In this document: positions 53,460 through 64,000 of the stretch, piece by piece | Position numbering within the stretch: position 1 is the stretch's first letter | Layout: every line of letters starts with the position of its first letter | Assembly: GCA_018881555.1 (NCBI GenBank) | Contig: JACAXG010000055.1 | Coordinates: 5,292,978-5,356,977 of the forward strand | Reading direction: 5' to 3' | DNA: 64,000 nt | Origin: Amblyornis subalaris | Lineage: Eukaryota; Chordata; Aves; Passeriformes; Ptilonorhynchidae | Program-made: the position numbers and the translations under genes | Notes under the pieces: model-generated | Database searches by the model: none | What the model was told of the DNA's origin: nothing | What the model saw: only the letters and a program-made list of their open reading frames with translations

Positions 53460-54543
53460 GAGGGGCAGTCGTCCTCACCCCCCACTGATTCTGTGCCGTT
53501 TGAACCTGAGAGGAGCCTGGTCTATCACCATCTGGACCAAGGCCAAACAGAGAAGCAGCTAAGCTAAACCAAGAGAAGCTAAGCCGAGCCGAACTACGCA
53601 GAGGGAGTCGAGTTGGTGAGATCGAAGTGACCTTATTAGTTTTTAATAAGAGTTAATAGCAACCAAAAAGACTTACTAAAATTTGGACGGCTGCCAGTGT
53701 AAAGCATACGAGGGAGAAAGAATGAACTTAAGAAAGCCAAGCCTAATACAGCAGCATTATCTTAGTGGGAGCATGTAACTATTATAAATACTTTTGTAGG
53801 CATTTTCTACAAATATTAACTTCTTCTCTAAGCTAGAGAGAAAAGAAAGCAGTCACGTGAAGGACTAAATATGGAGTCCAATATCCCAAACGAAAGAAAA
53901 AACAAGGAGTGGCAGGAAGTGCCAAAGAAGCCATGTTTACCAGCATCGGGATGAAATCCATCTCTTCTGTAAGCTGTGCTGTGTGATCTAGAGTAATACC
54001 AAACTAAATATCTTTTTAATCACAGATGAGCCATGGGGGAGTGAGAATGTCAGCAGGTTGAAATAAGAACATTTTTATGTTGTGTACAGATGAAACTCAC
54101 AGCCTTTGGAGTTCATGAGTATAATGAGTAAAAGCAGGAGCCTGTTGTCTTTAATACCTTTAGGCTAGAATGACTTACTCTTAAAATGTTTGACCCCAAC
54201 AGACTTTTCTTGTGACCCACAAACTGCAGAGTGTGGGAGAGAGGATACACCACTGCAAAATCTGGGCAGGCTGTGGTGTTTCTGGCAGGTTTAGAACCAT
54301 GCTGAAGACACTTCTTAGGGAACTGTCTTCCGTGGGATGGATCCCACTACACTACAGAAAGAACTTTCTTTATCCTATGAGGTGGCAATAAGAACTCTTA
54401 ATCATAACATCAGAATCTCATGTTTATGTCTTTTGTGTAATCAGTAAGAAAGATTGAAATGTATAGGGGGAGAATGATATTTGTATATTATGCCTTAATA
54501 TTTTCATTATTTTTTATTCTTTCTATTCCTAGTAGAGTTAGAA

Positions 54544-54549
54544 AATAAA
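54544..54549 (+). terminator. Polyadenylation signal of the LTR element
   Basis: AATAAA lies in an AT-rich stretch about 110 bp before the terminal CA, followed by T-rich sequence. It is in the same orientation as the host gene, so it could in principle cause premature intronic polyadenylation. Confidence 0.5.
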
Positions 54550-54655
54550 TTATTTAATCATTTTTTCAAGTTTGCAACCTGTTTTTACTGTCTCTTCTCC
54601 TCTGAAGAACTAAGCGTGGAGATCTGGAGGTTTGCCTCCAGGTCAACCCTTCACA

Positions 54656-54660
54656 ATCCC
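54656..54660 (+). repeat. Right target-site duplication ATCCC
   Basis: This is an exact copy of 53214-53218, directly following the terminal TTCACA of the element. Confidence 0.85.
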
Positions 54661-57144
54661 AAATGTTCATGCTTTTGAAAATACTTTGTCTGGAGGTATT
54701 TAATCAAATCTGCCATGTAACCTGTTAAAAAAGAAATAGTCTGCAGGTTTTAGAAAGTTTTTTCTTCAGCTTCACCTGTGCTGGGGAGGTAACTAGTCAG
54801 TCACTTTTGGGTTTATCCTCATTGCTCCTCAGCCTTTCCATAACAACTTGATAGTTCCGTAACTTCACACCTGCAAGAAGGATTTTAAGTTCAGGTGGGA
54901 GAATCTCAGTAAATTAAAGATGCAAAGTGAATTTTCTGGGAAATAGCTAGAGGGTTAGACTTTTCAAGCGCGTGGAAGTTTTTGAAAATGTTGTTGGTAC
55001 TGCTGTCTTCTCATATCCTCTTACAGCTTGTGTGATCTGTTTGCCTAAGCCTTTTGTGAGGAAAATACTCAGGACTGAGAGGTGTAGGAAAGTATATGCT
55101 TCATCATTATATGCATAAGAAACAAAATTGATTCTATGCTTGTGTTTCATGCTGTTAGAGGAAGTAAGGGACGTAGTGATGTTCACTGTTAATTACACAG
55201 ATATTTGCTACTTTGAGTCATTACACTGCGTCATGGTTTGGTAAGATAATTAGGAACCATATTAATGGCTCTAACCTAAGTACTTTTTTTTTTAATACAT
55301 CAACTATGGTGAACGAAAGAAAATATAGCCGTAAGTAATCAACTGGTCTCTAAAACCTAAACAGTGTAAATTAGCTATTGTTATTGATGAGGGTTTGTAA
55401 TGTTATGTAGCTCCTACTTGTTAATGCACTGAAACCGACCTGGAGGAATTTTCATTAGTTCTTGCTGCTGGTTCTCCTGTTCTCATCTCCAAACAAATAA
55501 CTTGCAGAAAAGAATTTTCTGTTTCTACTAGAGGGCCCATAAATATGTATATTAGATTGGGGTTTCATATATATCCCTCACTATTATGTTGCTTGTTGTC
55601 ATCTAAAATCACAGTAATTGGTCTATGACTGCAGAATTCATGCTCACATTGCCACATCCTTGTTTTTCCTATGTTCTTTGTAGTTATAACTAGTAGGTAA
55701 AGTGGAAGTTGTTTGCCTTTGCTTTGTAGAAATTCAAAGCAGCAGATTAAGTAATAGTTTTTACAGCAAGTACAAAGAACAACTCATGGTCACTATTCCC
55801 TGCAGATAAGAAGAGGCTTATTAACATGGGAAATTGCAGAAAAGAAATTATGTTTTCTGGTAGTCTTACTATGCATAATGCTCTGTGTCTTTCTAGGTTC
55901 TTTTCAAAGTAATGTTCGAAATAAATGTTGGAAAATGTTCTCCTTGTGTAGAGTTCAGCATCTTCTTGCATTATATCAAAGGTATTTTTCGAGAAAACTG
56001 CTTTACTCCGCTTTCTTCTGTAAATACCCAATTCAGCAAGAAAGGGATATAAGGGAGTTGCATAAGAAACTCCATTCCTTTGCTAAGATCTAGCGACACT
56101 CCTGTGTGCAAAGGTAATAAACCACCACACGAGGAGAAAAATAGCTGTAAAAGACAATGACGTTTCAGTGTTGGATGTGAAAGTGTTTCATTGAGTGAGA
56201 ATCTGCTTGATATCCTAGTCATGATTGAACTCTTTAAAAACTTCATGGTGAATTCTTTAAAAGAACCAAATGAGAAACATTGGTTTTGGTTTTTTTTTTC
56301 CACCACAATTTATTGTGGAAAAGCTAGGACAAAAAAGTCAAATACACACTTTGTTAGTTATTTTTTATTCTATTTGAATGGAGCATATTAGCAAGTGAAG
56401 AGGGCAGTAATTTAAACTCCAGTCTGAAAATACAAGGCCATATGGAAATTTATATGAAAGATGCTTCATAAAAATAAATTATTAGCTGAAGAGTGGATAA
56501 ATTGGGTAAATAGTAATTATCACTAGCATCCATTTATATTTCATATTGATTCATAGTTTTAACATGGTTTTTGCATGCCATATGGAGCATTCTAACAGGG
56601 CAAGGTATTGATCCAAAAAAATTCCGGGAGTGCTCTGTGTTCTTTGTGGCTGGGATTTCACAGCAGAGGTTTGTATAACAGGTCATATTTTAGGAATTGT
56701 TGCCAAGTTGTTGCTGACTAGATCAGAGAGGCCAGTGACTAAATTGTTATGAAAACTGATCTTCACCTAGTTTTCAGCATAAATTTGCCAAATCTAATAG
56801 AACATTGTATGATAAGTAATTTTTTTAACATACCTAGCAGAAATGGGAAATGTGAACACAGTTCTTGTAATTCTTTTTTAAAAATAGCTCTTCTGTAAGG
56901 GATTCAGTGAGCTCTAAGCGTTGAGATAATAATTTTTGCATAGTTTTTTTGGCTGTGACAGATACTTCTAGCTTGCTGTTATGACCTAGAAATGTTACTT
57001 TCCATTAAAGATTTTGAAGTGCTATGAAATGTGTTTGGATCAATTTTTTTTTATGTAAAGATCTGACCAGCCTATAGATTTTCATGTTAATTGATTGATG
57101 TTTGCATTAGAAACAGCTACTTCTTGGCCTTACCTGTAAGTTAG

Positions 57145-57180
57145 GTTTTTTGTTTGTTTGTTTGTTTTGGTTTGGTTTTT
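57145..57180. repeat. (GTTT)n / GT-rich simple repeat
   Basis: Four consecutive TGTT/GTTT units are followed by GGTTTGGTTTTT. This is short, low-complexity sequence with no other content. Confidence 0.9.
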
Positions 57181-60100
57181 TAAAGCATACAAGATCAAAC
57201 TTTGTTGCTGTGTTTATGGCGAGATTCAGCTTAGACAAGTGCTGTTGGTCACTTGCTTCTTTTAGGATCATCCTCTTGGGAATAGTCGTAGTGAAGCAAA
57301 AACAGTGATAGAAGACAATTCAAAATGTGCACACTCAGCAAAAGTGTTTTTATTAGGTATTTTTACATATAACTGTAAAAAACTTCTTAACATGTATAAT
57401 GACTACATTTTTAGCACTATTGAATAATCAAGATTTCATTATACAACTGACTGGAAAACTGACAAGCAGGAGAAGGTTATCATCCTACATGAGCTGGTAG
57501 GCTGCTGTGTACAATAAAAATAGTTGCAGTCTGCAAAGTGTTTCCAGTATCTTTTAGAATGACAAGATTAAGGTGACTTTAATTCAGTATTCTCTAAACT
57601 TAATCATAATATTCTTTCACCATGACTAAATATGTTATTCTAAGAAAGTATTGACATGATTTTTGTAGTGAGAAATCACAAAGTGTTAAGAGCTAGTGAA
57701 CACATGTACCAGGTTGATCTAGAATACTGAGGTTGCTGAAAACAGTGAAGAAGGTTCTTCAGTAAAGGTTATTAAAGAAGAAACACAGCTGTGGAATTCT
57801 AGGGAATGCCCTTGTATGAATAATAACTGCCTGAAAGAAAACAAATGGTAAGAACAAGCAGTCAAGTTCAAAATTAAAGGAAATAACATGTAATTCTTTT
57901 CAATTTGTCATGCGGCTTAAACTCTTTCTGCTGAAGAGATAAAAAAGGGATGCAGAAACAGAGACAACAAAGTTTGCTGGCAACACCATGTTACTAAGGG
58001 TAGTAAAGGTGAAAGGTGGACAGCAAAGAATCACGTGACTTCATGTTGCTGTTAACAACCAGGCATAAATAGCAGGTGAAATCTCGTGTGGACAGATATA
58101 AAGTGATATTGTGTGTTTGGAGCAACCCTAGCTTTCCTGGTATAACTATGGGCTTCAAGGTGGCTTTCTATAGTCAAGCACAAGAGGAAAATATGAGCTG
58201 AATAGCAGTCAAGAATAGAAAAAGAAAAAAACCCCAAAGGCTAGGAATTACTGGGAAAGGTAAGGAAAACAAAGCATCATTATGCAGCTATTAGAATTAC
58301 ATTCTTTCTGCAACTTACATGCTGTATACAGTTCAGACCCTGTTTCAAAATCAGAAAACTACAGGAAAGGATGCTGAAGAAGGCTGAACAAAGATGGTGG
58401 AACTGGTACATGAGGAACAGTGGAATAGACAAAAAAATTCTAGTCTGCAAGAGAGAAGGAAATATGAATGAATTGAAGAAAGTGAAGAGGAAGTGATTGT
58501 TCATGCTCTTTCAGTGCAATAACTGAACTACTTTGAGTGAAACTAGCAGATGTTAGGTTTGGAACAGACTTAGTATATAACATGCACTTGTGTTTTGGAA
58601 TTCTTTGTCCCAGGACTTGGTGATTTACCAAAAAGCTTACAGTTGCAAAAAAATTCAGGAAGTGAAGACAAATCCATTAAAACCTATTAAATGGATATAT
58701 TCCACAGCATCTCTTAGGACATCTCTGAGCATCAAACCTTTGAAAGTGGGAGGAGTGTTCTGGGGAGTGCTATATCTTGCACTCCTATACTCTTTAGTCA
58801 TCTGCTGTTGGCCATGCCTGGTGAAAGGCTAGTTACTGTGATGGACCTCTCTGGTGTGAGCATGCAATGTTTCTTCTCAGACTGGAACTCTGAGTCTGTT
58901 TTGATGGTGAATTGAGTCTGTGCCTAGGAAGTNGAAGCTCCTAGCTGATCAAAAAGGCAAAACTTGGAGGAGCAGCCAACATATTCTGATTTCCATGATG
59001 ATACTGTGCTGGCTTCTTTCTCTTTTTCTGTCGTGGATTGCTTGGATATTTTGGCAAAAATTATTTAAATCTCTTTTCAGCTAAACTATCTGCTCTTTGC
59101 AATGTGGTAGAAATCGAGTTGCTTAAAGTTTCTTTATTCATGTGTAATCATGGAGTGTTTGGAAGTTCTTGCATCTGAGTTATTATTTGAGTGTGAAATA
59201 TGGCGGTTTAATACCTAACAGTGACAAAATTTCATAACTTTAATTATTCTGTGTCCTTAAACAATAATCATGTATTGTATTTATCAACAAATATAACAGC
59301 ATAAAGTATTATGCTCTCTAAATGTNGAAGTATCCAGGGTGGGAGGCATCTGAGACTAATCATTGACTAGACAATAATCAGTCTAGTCATACAATAAAAT
59401 CTGCATTCTTTCGGTGATTGTCTAATTCAAGAAATTTGGGGAGTGCAGTACAAAGAATGCCTTTCATTTCAGCTGCAGAGGAGACCCAGCATTTGCAGGG
59501 CAATGAGATATTTGTGATGTTAACAATCTAAATGATTTTTATTGATAATGACAGATGGTTCTTAGATAATATGCTCTGAGTCGTCTGTAATACGTTCAGA
59601 GTAAGTCTTCTGGAAGGTTGTACATCTGCCTTGAGATTTTTTCCTAAAATATTTAAATCAAGGTTATTGTTTATACTTGATTTAAAATNGCTTTTAGCTG
59701 GTAGTCTGAATTCCTGTACGTTTAGAGATCAAACTGTTTGCAACTTCAAAAGCTGCAAATGGAAAAGTATAATAGGTATCAGGTGTTAGAAAAGGCAATT
59801 ATGCATTAGCTGTTTTACTCAATTTCTAAAGCTGTCTAAANCTATCCGTTGGAAATACTTTGTACCTAGACTTATCTCTGAAGCAGGATGAATTTTTAAA
59901 TCTGTAGGGGATATGCATTTTTTCTCTAATGAATTGCATATTTAAACCTATTTGGTTTCATTTAAAAGAGCTGAAGAAACTTGTATTGGTAAAAAAAAAG
60001 TTAAATGGAAAAATCACAAGACAAAGTACAGGTTCTTATACATGTCCAGATAATTTTTCTACAATTCCTTAAAAATATTTCCAATTTTCTAGAATTGAAG

Positions 60101-61980
60101 TTCTGGGCTTTTTTGCTTTAAATTTTTTTAAGCTACTTATCTTGACTTTTTATGGAAGAATTTTCTTTATTGTGTAATAATGGAATAAATCCTTATGTTT
60201 AAAAGAATCTTAGGTTATCAGGAAAAAGGAATGTTTCGATGATCGAATTTGATTACCTATGTAATACTGTTTTGTGAGTCAATAAGAGAGAGCAAAATAA
60301 AGAATTTTTCTAACAGCTGCTGCAAATTGACTTTGAAAGCTAAAATGCTGCTTTCAGATAGATTTATTTAAACCTGTCTCCTTCTCCTATGTGCTTTTCA
60401 TGAAATTATATAATGTTGGGGAAGTGAGGAGATCAAAGGAGAATTAATATATAATATTACCAAACCAAGTTCCTTTCGGTTCCCTCTTTCTTGCTCATGT
60501 CATGTAATTAGAGAAGTGTAAACCTTTATTATATTCAGGTAGGTTAATAGACAATCCCATACATAAAATATCCTGATTAATAATTATTATTTTAAGTGAA
60601 TTTTTTTTCTGCCTACAGGCTATTCAGTCTTTCTACTTCTTNATCTACAAAAATGGCCTTATATTGTCTTATCTACCCTCAGCAGTAATTCTGGACTTTA
60701 GTTTACCTGTTCAGCAGTTTCAATCCAGCTTTATTTGCCTTCATCCCATAACCATCATCTTTCTTCTTCCTTGGTTTCCTATTTGATTGCAAATGCTCAG
60801 GCTGGTGCCATGAGTTTCAGTTACCCATTCTTTGAAATAGATCTACAATCCACACAGATCNTGGTTCACCTGGTAATGCTGAACTGAGCTAATTCTTACT
60901 GTGTCAGAAAGTCTGGGCATCTGGAAAATGTGTTGATGTTTTCTTGTACATACTGTTGACTTACACACAGCCTGTTTGTGTTGGACATTACTACACTGTT
61001 TCCTTCCAAATTTGAAGAAAGATTGTTGATTTTATGAGATTATGTTGTGTATCCCAAAATAATAGAAACTTCTTTTATGATTGAAGGCTGTTACTTGAAA
61101 GGAAATTTTTAAAATTCATGTTAAAAGTNAGAAAGAGGTTGCAGATCAGGCTGCAAAACAATAGACCAGAAGGACTGTGTTGATACTTAATTTTTNAAAT
61201 TTTAAAATATTTTTCTCATTTTAGAGATGAAAATGTTATATTATCAAAGGCTGAATTTAAAACGTACTGCATGTTCTTTAAATTTATTTACACACTATGG
61301 TAGGAAGAAGTTTGTTTTCTTAGAATTAGCTCTTTGCATTTTTCAGAGTTGTGGTTTTTTATTAATAAAAAGTTATTTTATTAATAAAAAATTATAAAAA
61401 TATTGCCACAATAGTATTTGATATAAGTGGAAGCAGCACTTTGCTTAGAAGTGTGTCTTCTTGAGATACTATTTTATACTTTTATATATGTTAACTTTAC
61501 ATCCCAAAAGAAATGCCAATACTGACATAAAAGACATGGGTTTTTCAGAAGAACAGTTCTGAGTACATGCTTCTCTAACATGCANACTTTAATACTGTAA
61601 ATTGGACTTTACCTTGATTTTTCTGGTTAAGACAAACTCTTAAGAGAGATGACTAGTTAAAATTACCATATGCATATCCAGGGATTTTACAATGTTATTC
61701 GATGTTAACTTTATCCAAGTAGACTGTTTTCCTAGAGAAGGAAACATACCACAGGATTTCATAATGCAAATTCTTGTTTTCTGCTTCCAAAATCAGTTAA
61801 TTATTCTTTTCAGTTCTATGTGCACTTTTAAACTTAAAGCTTCCCTCCAAATAATTGGCATTATCTCTTTTCTTAATTCTTCCTGATTTGGTGGACCAGA
61901 CAGTCTGCAGTTTCTGTAGTTGTTAACAAGGTATTTGTACAAACCTCTTGTAGCACACTATGCTCTTTTATTAGTCAAGG

Positions 61981-62030
61981 ATAGAGGAGAAGGAAAAGTA
62001 GGAGGATAGAGGAGAAGGAAAAGTAGGAGG
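61981..62030. repeat. Two perfect 25-bp tandem copies
   Basis: The purine-rich unit beginning ATAGAGGAGAAGGAAAAGTA and ending GGAGG occurs at 61981-62005 and again without any difference at 62006-62030, followed by a partial AGG. Perfect identity suggests a recent duplication, variable copy number, or an assembly artefact. Confidence 0.95.
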
Positions 62031-63155
62031 AGGAGAATATATTTCCTTCTCCACTTACGATAGCTGGGAAGTTAATTTATTGCACGTATTTTAAGTACCA
62101 TATTCTTCTAGGTTAAATAGTAAAAAAATATTTTATCATGTTATTCTTTATGTGAGAAGTTGTATCAGTTCACTACACTTGAGCAGAACACTGTACTTTT
62201 CTAACGAGTAAACTGCAGTTTTGAAATGACCAGCAGAGAATATGAAAAAAACTTGCTGTATTTTTAAAGCACTGTAATTAGATCTTGTAAATTATATAGA
62301 TATAAGCATTTAAATATCCCTACATTTGCCATATTATGTAGTTTAATTTTATAATTATTAGTTTTAAATTTTATTTTAATGAGATTTTACATAGCATTAG
62401 TTCACAGTCATCACACTGATAATATCATAATTATTTTTTCAGTTCTCAGTGGTACAGAAAATAAAATCTAAGATTAATTTGGTAATATGAGGAAACGTAG
62501 TGATGTCTTTTAAAGACAGCATAACGAAATTTTCTAAACTCTTATGTATACTTANAAAATACTAATTTCTGGGGGGAGTTTTATAAAGTGATGTAATCTG
62601 CTGACTCANACTAGAACAGAAAGCTGCAGATCTGAATACAAAACTGAGCTTTAAGTGTTTCATCTTANGAGTAAATTTTTTTCCTTTAGTGGAAAACCTC
62701 TAATTCAGTTCAATGTAGACAGCTGTTTATTTTTGCAATGCTTAATAATTTCCTATAGCAGAATTTATGCTTCAAAAGCTACTGCTAGTAGTAGAGTTGA
62801 CTCTTAATAATGGAGATGAAGCATATGTTCACGCCACAGTGTTGAGCTGGACGGTACAGTATTTCATACCAAATGTAAGCTAATGGATAACACCAGAAAT
62901 GGAAAACANATCAGTAAAGAATGAATTTAAATATGAGAAATGGATGCTGCCTCATCTCCATCCCCGTTACAGATAACAGCTATGAGTAGGTTTGGCATAG
63001 ATGAAATGCAAGTATGTTTGTGATACGAAGAGAGATAGATGTAGCTGACATTTGTAATTAGTAGTAAATGTCATAAATATACACTTGGGGCATATGGTGA
63101 TCAAAAGTATTATTCTTTGTGTATTGAAAGGATGATCTATTTTTATTTTTTCTAG

Positions 63156-63251
63156 TCTGAACCAGAGGGTTTTTCTCACTTCCACTTGTANGTCTGTGCT
63201 GCCTTCCTTGTCAGGTGGAGGAAAGAGATCCTGGAAGAGAAAGATTTTCAA
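63156..63251 (+). CDS. TBC1D22A: TBC1D22A coding exon, internal (32 codons)
   Basis: This is the penultimate-type exon of TBC1D22A, phase 0 at both ends, between a TTTTTTCTAG acceptor and a GTAAGT donor. It encodes SEPEGFSHFHL-x-VCAAFL and then VRWRKEILEEKDFQ, the end of the TBC domain. 'VRWRKEILEEKDFQ' is the 22A wording as I remember it; paralogue 22B has a KWRKEILDEEDFQ-like version. This decides the paralogue together with the huge intron. The twelfth codon is TAN because of an ambiguous base at 63191; Tyr is expected from the family, whereas A or G there would be a stop. About 40 further C-terminal codons should lie in one more exon beyond the window. Confidence 0.95.
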
Positions 63252-64000
63252 GTAAGTGAAGGGGATATTTTTCAAGCACAGGGTGGCTTTTCTTAGATTT
63301 ACCTTCCTAACATTACTTGGGGATGAGTTTAGGACAAAATAGGAGCAATTGCAGCAAGACTGATGATATCTTACTCTTAGTTAGAGTTGCTCCAAAACTG
63401 TTAGACCTGAAGTGATGGACTATAAGCAGTAGGAGATGTATTTTCTTTGTCCACTCTGGAAAAAAAAATACGGTTTTAACTGAGGCAGACTTTGGGAAGA
63501 TGATTTCTGGATATGCTATTACCTTGGTACTTCACGGAGATTTTCTGAAGAGGTAACTGGATTTTTCTAAATCTTACATCTTACAATCTGAAGTATTTAT
63601 TTATAATTTCTCTTCTGTATAATACAACAACATTTTCTAATAAGGTCATGTTCATTCTTTCAAAAAAGCTGGGCAAGCAATCTTTTGAAATAAGGAGCCT
63701 GTTTTTCATTAGGAAGTAAAAGGACTTCAGGCACCTACATTCCAAAACCTTACATTTTTCCAAAGAGCGTATCAGAAGTTGTTTGGAAGACAANTCGAAT
63801 ATGGTAGATAGGCAAATCATTTGCATACATCTGTAAAAGTCCAGTTATTTTTGTGAACTGGTGACAGTTCNCTTTCATAGAAATATTTATATTGAATTTT
63901 ACCCTATGATACNCAATCAATACCTGATAGGCTTTAAAGCCTTGTTTGGAGGCTGAATGTAAATAAGCTGTGCTGCAAAGCTCCCACCATTGCCTACCCC
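63252..64000 (+). other. TBC1D22A: Start of the next TBC1D22A intron
   Basis: The sequence after the GTAAGT donor at 63252 is AT-rich, with ambiguous bases at 63794, 63871 and 63913. No repeat or exon was recognised. The short minus-strand frame at 63581-63826 has no recognisable content. Confidence 0.8.

Larger units (their letters stand above)
53219..54655 (+). mobile_element. 1,437-bp LTR element (solo LTR, ERVL-like), complete with TSD
   Basis: The element starts TGTCATGGTTTGACC and ends GGTCAACCCTTCACA, with TG...CA and imperfect 15-bp inverted termini. Perfect 5-bp duplications ATCCC flank it. In the + orientation there is a TATA box (TATAAA, 53325-53330) and a polyadenylation signal (AATAAA, 54544-54549) about 110 bp before the end. 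A GC-rich segment with a stable hairpin (53419-53459) lies 90-130 bp downstream of the TATA box. No second LTR copy, primer-binding site or reading frame was recognised, so it is best read as a long solo LTR. A 5-bp duplication is compatible with ERVL or ERV1 classes. It could instead be a non-autonomous element whose internal LTR boundary I cannot see. The family name is unknown to me. Confidence 0.8.
20424..63155 (+). other. TBC1D22A: TBC1D22A intron, 42,732 bp
   Basis: The intron runs from the GTAAGT donor at 20424 to the TTTTTTCTAG acceptor ending 63155. Such length fits TBC1D22A, which has very large introns in other vertebrates. Named contents are listed separately. The stretches 20430-23810, 24450-31860, 32700-34890, 35260-39740, 39900-42690, 42770-46190, 46260-53210 and 54665-63150 are AT-rich. 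Apart from simple repeats and the ghosts listed, I recognise nothing in them. Open frames there of 60-133 codons have no domain I know and no splice context, and I treat them as chance. Poly-T 24976-24991, poly-A 22871-22883 and poly-T 47653-47666 are plain homopolymers. Confidence 0.9.

Noticed and set aside
1..64000. CRISPR arrays, operons, phage or bacterial systems
   Set aside because: Split exons, GT-AG introns, CR1 and LTR repeats show vertebrate nuclear DNA; no regularly spaced repeats were seen.
1..64000. tRNA, rRNA, snoRNA or microRNA genes
   Set aside because: No cloverleaf, rRNA core or convincing conserved hairpin was recognised by eye; a covariance-model scan would be needed to exclude small ones.

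Overview
This window is intronic-dominated vertebrate nuclear DNA, almost certainly from a bird and probably a passerine. Three short, cleanly spliced exons on the + strand (6966-7041, 20296-20423, 63156-63251) encode about 100 consecutive residues that I recognise as the C-terminal part of the Rab-GAP (TBC) domain of TBC1D22A. The splice phases agree: 0 to 1, 1 to 0, 0 to 0. The introns between them are 13,254 bp and 42,732 bp. The last coding exon lies beyond position 64000 and the start of the gene lies before position 1. No other protein-coding gene, rRNA or tRNA could be supported.

The avian assignment rests on the repeat complement. Six CR1 LINE pieces are present: 8876-9775 (-), 15522-16418 (+), 18160-18765 (+), 31869-32009 (+), 32532-32691 (+) and 42697-42768 (-). 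Most are 5'-truncated and several end in the ATTCTATGATT-like CR1 3' terminus. Four LTR-type endogenous retroviral remnants are also present: 3765-4385 (+), 10486-10947 (-), 23822-24442 (-) and 53219-54655 (+). All are LTR-only or truncated, and I saw no gag, pol or env reading frame.

Region by region: 1-6965 is the tail of an upstream intron with a (TC)n microsatellite and an LTR. 7042-20295 is an intron with three CR1 copies and one LTR. 20424-63155 is a very long intron with three short CR1 tails, two LTRs, a much older LINE reverse-transcriptase ghost at 34894-35250, possible further ghosts at 39750-39890 and 50420-50610, simple repeats, and long AT-rich stretches where I see nothing specific. 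63252-64000 begins the next intron.

The most interesting observations are: (a) a 1,437-bp LTR element at 53219-54655, flanked by a perfect 5-bp target-site duplication and carrying a 15-bp GC-rich hairpin just downstream of its TATA box; (b) a decayed non-CR1-looking LINE RT domain at 34894-35250, recognisable from YADDLHIY and flanking motifs; (c) a 24-bp perfect palindrome nested in a direct repeat at 46200-46250; (d) a strong clustering of single ambiguous bases in the last 5 kb, one of them inside a coding codon. I found no convincing evidence for a new biological system. This is an ordinary long-intron gene segment with informative repeat archaeology.
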